Part shown: positions 57,219 through 64,000 of the stretch, piece by piece
How the letters are laid out: each line of letters begins with the position of its first letter
Numbering within the stretch: position 1 is the first letter of the stretch
Assembly (NCBI RefSeq): GCF_000968175.1
Contig: NZ_FO704551.1
Coordinates: 3,410,001-3,474,000 of the forward strand
DNA length: 64,000 nt
From: Xenorhabdus poinarii G6
GTDB taxonomy: Bacteria; Pseudomonadota; Gammaproteobacteria; Enterobacterales; Enterobacteriaceae
Direction: 5' to 3'
Translations under genes and position numbers: made by a program
The notes under the pieces: generated by a model
What the model was told of the DNA's origin: nothing
Databases searched by the model: none
What the model saw: only the letters and a program-made list of their open reading frames with translations

Positions 57219-57773
57219 ATGTCCACTGTTCTGCGTCAATATCTAAATTTCTATCCCCAAGTTGGCCAAAAAGTTTTTTTAGACTCGTCTTCTATTGTAA
57301 TTGGAGATGTCAAATTAGCAGATGATGTCAGTATCTGGCCTCTTGTCGTTATCAGGGGTGATGTGAATTATGTTTTAATTGGCTCGCGTACAAATATTCA
57401 AGATGGTTCTGTTTTACATGTGACTCATAAATCTTCAGATAATCCTAATGGTTTCCCGCTGATAATTGGCGAAGATGTCACGGTAGGTCATAACGCAGTA
57501 CTACATGGATGCAAAATTGGAGATCGCGTCTTAGTTGGTATGGGTTCTATCTTACTTGATGGCGTCATTGTTGAAGACGATGTCGTAATTGGAGCCGGCA
57601 GCCTAGTTCCCCCAGGGAAAAAATTAGAAAGCGGCTATCTGTACATCGGTAGCCCCGTCAAACAAGTAAGAAAACTCAAATCTGAAGAGTTGAAAGGGCT
57701 ACTCTATTCCTCCAATAATTACGTTCGCTGGAAAGATAACTATTTGTCAGCACAATCTGAAAGCAGAGAGTAA
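57219..57773 (+). CDS. yrdA: Gamma-carbonic-anhydrase-like protein YrdA
   Basis: Left-handed beta-helix (hexapeptide repeat) protein of 184 residues, the E. coli length. Repeats run from about residue 20 to 140; the metal-ligand histidines lie in VLHVTHKSS (about 65-70) and in VTVGHNAVLHGC (about 90-96). E. coli YrdA resembles gamma carbonic anhydrases and binds zinc, but its physiological role is not settled. The start is ATG 57219 (MSTVLRQYLNFYPQ), with GAGG eight bases upstream. Its last 34 bases overlap the convergent yrdB. Confidence 0.93.
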   Translation: MSTVLRQYLNFYPQVGQKVFLDSSSIVIGDVKLADDVSIWPLVVIRGDVNYVLIGSRTNIQDGSVLHVTHKSSDNPNGFPLIIGEDVTVGHNAVLHGCKIGDRVLVGMGSILLDGVIVEDDVVIGAGSLVPPGKKLESGYLYIGSPVKQVRKLKSEELKGLLYSSNNYVRWKDNYLSAQSESRE

Positions 57774-58018
57774 CGTCCCAATTGATCATCATCCCCACTC
57801 AAAATGACCGTTTCAAACTCTTCTTCCAAATCCCAACGATGTTGGCGAAATAGATCGAGTGGGTGATGATCTTTACCATAACGTCCTATTATTTCATCAG
57901 AACTGATCATACACTCCACTAGCATACCATTCACCATTGCTGGAAATATCACCTTATTTTCTATTTCATCCCATTCTTCACGATCGGGAAATTGTATTGA
58001 TTGATTCACGCGTGTCAT
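57740..58018 (-). CDS. yrdB: DUF1488 protein YrdB
   Basis: A 92-residue protein of unknown function (E. coli YrdB 85). It has the DUF1488 core, [15 protein letters not shown] near the start and [15 protein letters not shown], with an acidic C terminus. It overlaps the aroE start by ATGA... strictly, its ATG sits downstream of aroE's stop on the same strand with a four-base overlap, so it is translated after aroE. The C terminus overlaps the convergent yrdA by 34 bases. Confidence 0.88.
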   Translation of the reverse strand: MTRVNQSIQFPDREEWDEIENKVIFPAMVNGMLVECMISSDEIIGRYGKDHHPLDLFRQHRWDLEEEFETVILSGDDDQLGRYSLLSDCADK

Positions 58019-58830
58019 TCCCGTCTCAGGGCATTTAAAACAGGTTCCATTTCAGGAAATACTCCATGCCATAATTCAAAAGAGTATGCGGCTTGTCCCA
58101 CCAACATTCCTAAGCCATCAGCCAAACGTGAAACACCATGCTGATGAGCAAACTTCAGGAAAGGGGTTAATCCATGCTGGTAATACATGTCGTAACACAC
58201 ACTATTATTTTGGAAAATCAATGGTGATATGGCTGGAATTTGTCCATCAAGACCAGAAGCCGTTGCATTAATGATAATGTCAAAATCGGGATTAATAAGG
58301 TCAATGGTGCTCATTTCAATGGCTCGTATATCACCTAGCAGAGAAAATTTATTTGCAATTATTTGTGCTCGCTCAAATGTCCGGTTAGTGATAACTATGG
58401 AGCAACCAATTGATAACAAAGGATATAGCACGCCTTTTGCAGCTCCACCAGCGCCTATGATTAGAATCTTTTGTCCTTGAGTGATGAACTTGAGTCGCTG
58501 CAAATCCACTAATAGCCCCATACCATCTGTATTATCACCGAGTAATCGGTTTCCATCTATCCGTTTTAATGTGTTAACTGCACCACAGATACTGGCCCGT
58601 TCAGTCAATTCATCTGAGTACTTGTAAGCTCTTTCTTTAAAAGGAACAGTAATATTCGCCCCTAACCCCCCTCGCGAAAAAAAATGCGTTAAGGTTTGTT
58701 CAAAATTGTCTACTGGAGCAAGTACTTTCCCATATTGATGTTCAATACCTGTCTGTTCAGCAAATAATTGATGAATATAAGGGGATTTACTATGTGCAAT
58801 TGGATTACCAAAAACTGCAAATTTATCCAT
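58015..58830 (-). CDS. aroE: Shikimate dehydrogenase
   Basis: Reduces 3-dehydroshikimate with NADPH in aromatic amino acid synthesis. It is 271 residues (E. coli 272). The substrate site [11 protein letters not shown] (residues 5-15), catalytic Lys in [13 protein letters not shown] near 65, Asp in [11 protein letters not shown] near 102, and the NADPH glycine loop [16 protein letters not shown] near 125-140 are all present. It is seven bases downstream of tsaC and overlaps yrdB by four. Confidence 0.97.
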   Translation of the reverse strand: MDKFAVFGNPIAHSKSPYIHQLFAEQTGIEHQYGKVLAPVDNFEQTLTHFFSRGGLGANITVPFKERAYKYSDELTERASICGAVNTLKRIDGNRLLGDNTDGMGLLVDLQRLKFITQGQKILIIGAGGAAKGVLYPLLSIGCSIVITNRTFERAQIIANKFSLLGDIRAIEMSTIDLINPDFDIIINATASGLDGQIPAISPLIFQNNSVCYDMYYQHGLTPFLKFAHQHGVSRLADGLGMLVGQAAYSFELWHGVFPEMEPVLNALRRE

Positions 58831-58837
58831 TAGTTAT

Positions 58838-59407
58838 CTAGCCTTGCCGGTATAGTTTGCCAGTTAACGCATCCCTGATTTCTGACGGGTTCTTACGCTC
58901 TCCAACCTTTCCTTCTAAGATTGGGATACGATCTCCAAATTGCTGCCTGACCTCTTCTACACTACGACAAGGTTCTAATCCACTGAGATTCGCACTGGTA
59001 GAAACAAGCGGTTTTTCATATATAGAGCAGAGTTGCTTAACCAAAGGGTGATCCGTAACTCGAACAGCTAATGTTGAAAACCTACCAGTCAGCCATTTTG
59101 GTGTAGTTATTTTCGCAGGTATTACCCATGTAACAGGACCAGGCCAAAATGAGAATATGGTTGCCTTCTGGAGCTCACTTAGCTGTTTATCATCAATATA
59201 AGGACATAGCCTTTCATAATTATCAGAAATAAGAATTAATCCTTTCTCCCAAGGCCTATTTTTCAATGCCAACAACTTTTGCACTGCTTTTTCACTATCA
59301 GGATCACATCCTAATCCAAAAACAGCTTCAGTCGGATAGGCAATAACTTTTTCTTCTTTTAAGGCTGTGATAACAACATTAAATGCTGGAAAGATTTTAT
59401 GGCTCAT
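58838..59407 (-). CDS. tsaC: Threonylcarbamoyl-AMP synthase TsaC (YrdC)
   Basis: Makes threonylcarbamoyl-AMP from threonine, bicarbonate and ATP for the t6A37 modification of ANN-decoding tRNAs. It is 189 residues (E. coli 190). The YrdC fold core includes [41 protein letters not shown], the SxxN motif in [11 protein letters not shown] and the C-terminal [17 protein letters not shown]. The start is ATG 59407 (MSHKIFPAF), overlapping yrdD by 11 bases; the longer frame start is unlikely. Confidence 0.96.
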   Translation of the reverse strand: MSHKIFPAFNVVITALKEEKVIAYPTEAVFGLGCDPDSEKAVQKLLALKNRPWEKGLILISDNYERLCPYIDDKQLSELQKATIFSFWPGPVTWVIPAKITTPKWLTGRFSTLAVRVTDHPLVKQLCSIYEKPLVSTSANLSGLEPCRSVEEVRQQFGDRIPILEGKVGERKNPSEIRDALTGKLYRQG

Positions 59408-59960
59408 TTGATGTCTCAATTTCATTAACTTGTTGCTTACTACACAACTTATTGGCACAGAATAATTTTGTGCCTCGGGAAGTGCGCTTTTCTACTAACA
59501 ATGGATAGTGGCAAAACGTACATTCACCTGAGATAGGCTTATTGTTGAGTGCAAACTGACACGCGGGATAGCGGCTACAGGAATGAAATGTTTTACCAAA
59601 GCGGGACTTGCGCTGAAGTAATTTTCCTTTCTGACATTGAGGGCAATGAATTGACGTATCGTCAGGTTTATCAATTAATTCTGTATGCCCACATTCAGGG
59701 TAATGGCTACAGCCAATAAACATGCCATAACGTCCTTGGCGTAAGACTAGAGTAAAGCCACATTTTGGACAGATTTGCCCATCCAACTCTTTAACAATAT
59801 GTCCTTCTGCCTGCGCTTTCAAGGGGCGAAGATAATGGCAAGATGGATAACTGGAACACGCATAAAATGGCCCATGAACTCCATTACGGATCACTAAATC
59901 AGCACCACACTCAGGGCAATGCTCTGTTTCTTTTATAGCAAAAGGAACTCTCTTCGACAT
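59397..59960 (-). CDS. yrdD: Topoisomerase-type zinc-ribbon protein YrdD
   Basis: A 187-residue protein (E. coli 180) made of four C4 zinc ribbons of the topoisomerase I C-terminal type: CPECG...CSSYPSC (about 15-42), CPKCG...CSHYPEC (about 64-90), CPQCQ...CSRYPAC (about 105-132) and CTFCH...CANKLC (about 147-172). It has no topoisomerase catalytic domain; it probably binds single-stranded nucleic acid, and its function is not known. In E. coli it follows smg; here it directly follows dprA, 60 bases away. Confidence 0.92.
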   Translation of the reverse strand: MSKRVPFAIKETEHCPECGADLVIRNGVHGPFYACSSYPSCHYLRPLKAQAEGHIVKELDGQICPKCGFTLVLRQGRYGMFIGCSHYPECGHTELIDKPDDTSIHCPQCQKGKLLQRKSRFGKTFHSCSRYPACQFALNNKPISGECTFCHYPLLVEKRTSRGTKLFCANKLCSKQQVNEIETSNEP

Positions 59961-60020
59961 ATCTTACTCGCTGAATATCGGCAACCGCTATAACATAGGA
60001 AAAAGCACAAATTGAATAGG

Positions 60021-61109
60021 TTAACCGGTTCGAACATACCCACCAGCAACAACAGCAACTTTTCCCATCAGTTCTAACTCCAATAATTTGGTCATGACTT
60101 CCGTAACAGGCAGGGAAGAACGCTGAGCGATCACATCAATCGGTGTCACTTCACTACTTACGTTAACCAGCACATCTAAAAATGGCAACTCTGCTTGTTC
60201 AAATTGCCTATTTTCTTTCTCCTGGTCTTTTTCTTCGAGATTAGCCCATTGAAAGGCAACACTAATATGTTCCATGATATCCATTACATTCGTTACCAAA
60301 TAAGCTCCCTGTTTGATCAACCAATGGTTGCCTTCGTTTGCGGGAGTCCCCAATGGTCCTGGTAATACAAAAATATCCCGGCCCTGTTCAAGGGCACAGC
60401 GAGCTGTAATCAATGATCCACTGCTTTTGTGCGCTTCTACAATGAGAAGAGCTAAACTTAACCCACTAATGATCCGATTTCTTCTTGGAAAATGTTTGGC
60501 TTTAGGAGGAGTATCAGGAAAAAACTCAGAAACTAATGCGCCATGTTCTTTAATATTCGCGGCCAAGGTTTTATGCCTAGTGGGGTAGATATTTGCAAGT
60601 CCACTACCAAGTACTGCAATTGTTTTCCCCCCTGAATCTAACGCTGCTTGATGACAGATACCATCAATACCAATCGCTAATCCACTCGTCACTACCAGAT
60701 TATTTTTAGCTAAATCGCTTGCGAACATCTTCCCCCATTTATCACCATAAAAGGTCGCAGCTCTGCTACCAACCATTGAGATCTGTCTTTGAGATAAGAC
60801 AGATACGTCACCTGCAACAAAAAGCACAAGAGGTGGAGAATGTATTTGCTTTAATAAAAGCGGATAGGTGGGATGAGAGAAAGTCAGCAAATGATGATCA
60901 GGTTGCTCTAACCACTTGAGAGCTGAAATCAATACGGAAGAGTTAGCTTTTGTAAATTGCAGACATTGTGCAGATGACAAGCCACACGCTTTAAGCAAAG
61001 ATGTGCTACAACTCTTCGCTTGCAACAAGTGCTCCATCACAATCATGGCCTTCTCTACTGAGAGATGAGAAACCATTTTCATTCTTAACCACATTTCCAT
61101 CGCTTCCAT
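60021..61109 (-). CDS. dprA: DNA-processing protein DprA (Smf)
   Basis: Rossmann-fold protein that binds single-stranded DNA and loads RecA in transforming bacteria. It is 362 residues (E. coli 374). Visible are the SAM-like N terminus, the signature ISMVGSRAATFYGDKWG near 120, TSGLAIGIDGICHQAAL near 145, and the nucleotide-binding PRRNRIISGLSLALLIVEA and SGSLITARCALEQGRDIFVLPGP; a C-terminal winged-helix segment (TPIDVIAQRSSLPVTEVMTKLLELEL) closes the protein. The start is ATG 61109 with AGGA seven bases upstream. Divergent from def. Confidence 0.94.
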   Translation of the reverse strand: MEAMEMWLRMKMVSHLSVEKAMIVMEHLLQAKSCSTSLLKACGLSSAQCLQFTKANSSVLISALKWLEQPDHHLLTFSHPTYPLLLKQIHSPPLVLFVAGDVSVLSQRQISMVGSRAATFYGDKWGKMFASDLAKNNLVVTSGLAIGIDGICHQAALDSGGKTIAVLGSGLANIYPTRHKTLAANIKEHGALVSEFFPDTPPKAKHFPRRNRIISGLSLALLIVEAHKSSGSLITARCALEQGRDIFVLPGPLGTPANEGNHWLIKQGAYLVTNVMDIMEHISVAFQWANLEEKDQEKENRQFEQAELPFLDVLVNVSSEVTPIDVIAQRSSLPVTEVMTKLLELELMGKVAVVAGGYVRTG

Positions 61110-61242
61110 AACGTCATCCTGACTTAAAATTGAGAACAACACACCCATGATTAATTTATGCTCAATACTGTCAATCTAAATAGGAAATGTCTAGAATAGG
61201 CGTTAATTCTCACTCATTTTTTGGATGCAGTTCTAAACCTAT

Positions 61243-61755
61243 ATGTCAGTTTTACAAGTATTACATTATCCAGACGAGCGACTTCGCATAGTTGCCAAGC
61301 CAGTAAAAAAAGTCGATGCAGAAATCCAGCGTATCATTGATGATATGTTCGAAACAATGTATGCAGAGGAAGGAATAGGCTTAGCAGCAACGCAAGTTGA
61401 TATACATCAGAGAATTATTGTCATTGATGTCTCTGAAAATCGAGATCAACGACTTGTTCTTATTAATCCTGAGGTCGTTAATGAAACGGGAGAAACAGGA
61501 ATAGAAGAAGGTTGCTTATCTGTTCCTGAACAACGTGGATTTGTGTCACGTTTTGAACAAGTAAAGATTAAAGCTTTAGATTATCACGGTCTGCCATTGG
61601 AATTGGAAGCCGACGGGTTACTGGCAATTTGTATCCAGCATGAAATGGATCATTTGATCGGTAAACTTTTTGTTGATTATCTATCACTGTTAAAACGCCA
61701 ACGTATCCGTCAGAAAGTTGAAAAAATTGATCGATTAAGAGCCAAAAACAAATAA
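61243..61755 (+). CDS. def: Peptide deformylase
   Basis: Metalloenzyme (Fe2+) that removes the formyl group from nascent proteins. It is 170 residues (E. coli 169). The three motifs are [11 protein letters not shown] (near 41-51), [10 protein letters not shown] with the metal-ligand Cys near 91, and [12 protein letters not shown] with HEMDH near 133-137. It precedes fmt by 24 bases, the usual def-fmt pair that removes and adds the formyl group. Confidence 0.98.
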   Translation: MSVLQVLHYPDERLRIVAKPVKKVDAEIQRIIDDMFETMYAEEGIGLAATQVDIHQRIIVIDVSENRDQRLVLINPEVVNETGETGIEEGCLSVPEQRGFVSRFEQVKIKALDYHGLPLELEADGLLAICIQHEMDHLIGKLFVDYLSLLKRQRIRQKVEKIDRLRAKNK

Positions 61756-61779
61756 TTCTTATTATCACAGGAAATAACA

Positions 61780-62727
61780 GTGTCTGATTCTTTACGTATT
61801 ATTTTTGCCGGAACCCCTGATTTCGCGGCTCGCCATCTGGCTGCTTTATTAAACTCTCAACATCAAATTGTTGGAGTACTCACTCCACCAGACAAACCGG
61901 CAGGAAGAGGTAAAAAACTGACACCAAGTCCTGTAAAGGCATTGGCTGAAGAGCATGATATTCCCGTTTTTCAGCCAAAGACCTTACGTACTGAAGAAAG
62001 CCAGCAATGGATCATGGAACAGCAGGCTGATATTATGGTTGTTGTTGCATATGGCTTAATTCTTCCTCAAGCAGTTTTAGATATACCTCGCTTGGGATGC
62101 CTGAATGTTCATGGTTCCTTGCTACCGCGCTGGCGCGGCGCGGCACCAATTCAGCGTTCCATTTGGGCTGGCGACCAGGAAACTGGCGTAACTATCATGC
62201 AGATGGACAAAGGGCTTGATACTGGCGATATGTTGCTAAAAGCAACTTGCCCTATTACAAATGAGGATACCAGTGCCAGCTTATATGAAAAACTTGCTAA
62301 TATTGGCCCAGAAGCCTTACTCGACACTTTAAGTTTAATCACATCAGGAAAATGTCAGCCTGAAAGTCAGGATGACACTTTTGTGACTTACGCTGAAAAA
62401 CTGAGTAAAGATGAAGCAAAAGTAGATTGGAATTTACCTGCAACCCAAATTGAGCGTTGTGTTCGTGCTTTCAATCCTTGGCCTATGAGTTTCTTCTTAA
62501 TTAATGACCAACCAGTTAAAATCTGGCGAACAGAAGTCATTGCAGAGCAAACAACCCAAGTTCCCGGAACAATTATCAACGCGGATAAACAAGGTATCCA
62601 AATTGCAACTGCAAATGGAATATTAAATATTACCCACTTGCAACCCCCAGGTAAGAAAGCCATGTCAGCCGCCGACTTCTTAAACTCTAAACATGAGTGG
62701 TTTTCACCTGGCAACAAAATCAACTGA
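61780..62727 (+). CDS. fmt: Methionyl-tRNA formyltransferase
   Basis: Formylates initiator Met-tRNA using 10-formyltetrahydrofolate. It is 315 residues, the E. coli length. It starts with GTG, AGGA seven bases upstream, giving [24 protein letters not shown]. The active-site [20 protein letters not shown] (Asn/His/Asp site near 107-127) is complete, followed by the [10 protein letters not shown] loop and the C-terminal OB-like domain ([11 protein letters not shown]). A terminator-like hairpin lies 55 bases after the stop. Confidence 0.98.
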   Translation: MSDSLRIIFAGTPDFAARHLAALLNSQHQIVGVLTPPDKPAGRGKKLTPSPVKALAEEHDIPVFQPKTLRTEESQQWIMEQQADIMVVVAYGLILPQAVLDIPRLGCLNVHGSLLPRWRGAAPIQRSIWAGDQETGVTIMQMDKGLDTGDMLLKATCPITNEDTSASLYEKLANIGPEALLDTLSLITSGKCQPESQDDTFVTYAEKLSKDEAKVDWNLPATQIERCVRAFNPWPMSFFLINDQPVKIWRTEVIAEQTTQVPGTIINADKQGIQIATANGILNITHLQPPGKKAMSAADFLNSKHEWFSPGNKIN

Positions 62728-62782
62728 TACTAACTTTGCCTAAATATTTCTAGCATTCAGGCTTCTTCTTATTTTTAGTTAT

Positions 62783-62804
62783 GCTGACAAAGGTCAGCTT
62801 TTTT
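62783..62804 (+). terminator. Terminator-like hairpin between fmt and rsmB
   Basis: GCTGAC-AAAG-GTCAGC followed by six T, ending nine bases before the rsmB start codon. An alternative stem GGTCA/TGACC (62792-62796 with 62104+700, i.e. 62804-62808) overlaps it and is mutually exclusive. Confidence 0.65.
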
Positions 62805-62813
62805 GACCATACC

Positions 62814-64000
62814 ATGAAAAATATATATAACCTGAGAAGCATCGCTGCGAAAGCAATTACTCAAGTGCTTGAGCAAGGGCAATCCCTCAGCACCGTACTA
62901 CCTGAGTTCCAACAAAAAGTTTCTGATAAAGATAAAGCGCTGCTGCAAGAGATCTGTTTCGGTGTGATGAGGGTATTACCTCAGCTTGAGTGGTTTATCA
63001 ATCAGCTCATGGCAAAGCCATTGAAGGGAAAACAACGTATTTTCCACTACTTAATCATGGTTGGTATATATCAGCTCATGCATACGCGTATACCTGCACA
63101 TGCTATACTTGCCGAAACTGTCAATGGTGCAACTGACTTAAAACGACCACAGCTGAAAGGCGTAATCAATGGTGTCCTTCGCCAGTTTCAGCGCCAACAG
63201 CAATTATTAATAGAACAATCAAATAATAACATTGGTCAATACCTACATCCTAAATGGCTGCTAGAGCGAATTCAAAAAGCATATCCCCAAAATTGGCAAG
63301 CTATAGTAGATACCAACAACCAAAAACCACCTATGTGGTTGCGAGTTAATCAACTTTATCATACGGCCAACGAGTATTTTGCACTATTAAAAGAAGCCAA
63401 TATAGAAGCAGAATTAGATATCAGACAGGCTAGTGCTATTCGTCTTCTTAGCCCTTGTCCAGTCAGTGCACTACCAGGATTCCAGCAAGGATGGGTAACC
63501 ATTCAGGATCGCTCCGCTCAAGGATGTGCTGAACTATTAACTCCACGGGACGGGGAATCTATACTGGATCTCTGTGCTGCACCGGGTGGAAAAACCACAC
63601 ATATCCTTGAAATTGCACCAAAATCTAAGGTTCTCGCGATCGATATTGATGAACAACGAATTAAGCGAGTGAAAGAAAACTTACAACGACTTAATTTAAA
63701 TGCAGTCGTCAAAACAGGTGATGGCCGCCTTCCCCATGAATGGGCTTCCGGTGAACAATTTGATCGTATCCTTCTTGATGCACCATGTTCTGCTACAGGC
63801 GTCATTCGCCGTCATCCTGACATCAAATGGTTACGCAGAAATGAAGATATTGAGCAATTAGTGATATTACAAGCAGAAATCCTTAATGCTATCTGGCCAT
63901 ACTTAAAACAAAATGGCACGCTAGTTTATGCTACCTGTTCAATTCTGCCTCAAGAAAATAGTGAGCAAATAAAAGCATTTTTGGCCCGTCACACCGATGC
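62814..64000 (+). CDS. rsmB: 16S rRNA m5C967 methyltransferase RsmB, 3' end beyond window
   Basis: Methylates C967 of 16S rRNA. About 395 codons are visible of roughly 430. The N-terminal NusB-like domain ([36 protein letters not shown]) is followed by the SAM site [18 protein letters not shown] near 255, the Asp-Ala-Pro-Cys motif with Cys325 and the catalytic Cys375 in [11 protein letters not shown]; these numbers match E. coli Cys325 and Cys375. The start is ATG 62814 ([15 protein letters not shown]); no Shine-Dalgarno precedes it. The gene runs off the window end, so it is not in ORF listings that need a stop. Confidence 0.96.
   Translation, partial: MKNIYNLRSIAAKAITQVLEQGQSLSTVLPEFQQKVSDKDKALLQEICFGVMRVLPQLEWFINQLMAKPLKGKQRIFHYLIMVGIYQLMHTRIPAHAILAETVNGATDLKRPQLKGVINGVLRQFQRQQQLLIEQSNNNIGQYLHPKWLLERIQKAYPQNWQAIVDTNNQKPPMWLRVNQLYHTANEYFALLKEANIEAELDIRQASAIRLLSPCPVSALPGFQQGWVTIQDRSAQGCAELLTPRDGESILDLCAAPGGKTTHILEIAPKSKVLAIDIDEQRIKRVKENLQRLNLNAVVKTGDGRLPHEWASGEQFDRILLDAPCSATGVIRRHPDIKWLRRNEDIEQLVILQAEILNAIWPYLKQNGTLVYATCSILPQENSEQIKAFLARHTD

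Noticed and set aside
56878..57246. 122-residue open frame over the rRNA promoter region
   Set aside because: It overlaps boxA, P2 and P1 of the rRNA operon on the opposite strand, has no ribosome site and no recognisable domain.

Overview
The window is 64 kb of chromosomal core sequence from a gamma-proteobacterium of the order Enterobacterales. Nearly every protein lines up end to end with its Escherichia coli counterpart, the four-tRNA cluster matches the E. coli set, and an enterobacterial common antigen (ECA) locus is complete. Base composition is moderately AT-rich and intergenic DNA is very AT-rich, which with the protein divergence points to the Morganellaceae (Xenorhabdus/Photorhabdus-like). 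The genus is an inference. No prophage, insertion sequence, CRISPR array or defence island was seen.

Layout. 1-6.6 kb (minus): corA (cut by the window edge), uvrD, yigB, xerC, a DUF484 gene, dapF, lptM. 6.6-9.7 kb: cyaY (+) converging on cyaA (-), with a conserved CRP site. 10.4-14.5 kb (+): hemCDXY. 14.6-15.0 kb (-): the small RNA GlmZ with a sigma-54 promoter and a GlrR-type upstream site; it is not annotated by any ORF. 15.3-15.7 kb (-): tRNA Arg-His-Leu-Pro. 15.9-30.6 kb (-): the threonine permease gene yifK/thrP and the twelve-gene ECA operon wecA to wecG. 30.9-33.4 kb (-): rho and trxA. 33.5-36.4 kb (+): rhlB, gppA. 36.4-40.1 kb (-): rep, ilvC, with ilvY divergent. 41.3-47.8 kb (-): ilvLGMEDA with an intact ilvG and a full attenuator. 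48.4-51.3 kb: comM(yifB), maoP, hdfR. 51.5-57.1 kb (-): an rRNA operon (16S, tRNA-Glu, 23S, 5S, tRNA-Asp, tRNA-Trp). 57.2-64 kb: yrdA, yrdB, aroE, tsaC, yrdD, dprA, def, fmt and a truncated rsmB.

The functional themes are tetrapyrrole synthesis, cAMP signalling, ECA synthesis on undecaprenyl phosphate, branched-chain amino acid synthesis with two regulatory layers (IlvY operators and ilvL attenuation), transcription termination and RNA decay (Rho, RhlB), DNA repair and replication helicases (UvrD, Rep), and translation initiation (Def, Fmt, RsmB, TsaC).

The most notable points are regulatory or structural, not new gene families: the GlmZ locus with its promoter parts; an rRNA operon whose two flanks correspond to different E. 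coli rRNA operons (rrnC on the 5S side, rrnD on the 16S side), suggesting an old inversion around the origin; the absence of smg from the dprA-yrdD cluster; terminator-like hairpins inside ilvGMEDA (between ilvE and ilvD) and directly before rsmB; and two look-alike inverted repeats on either side of rho. I found no convincing undescribed multi-gene system.
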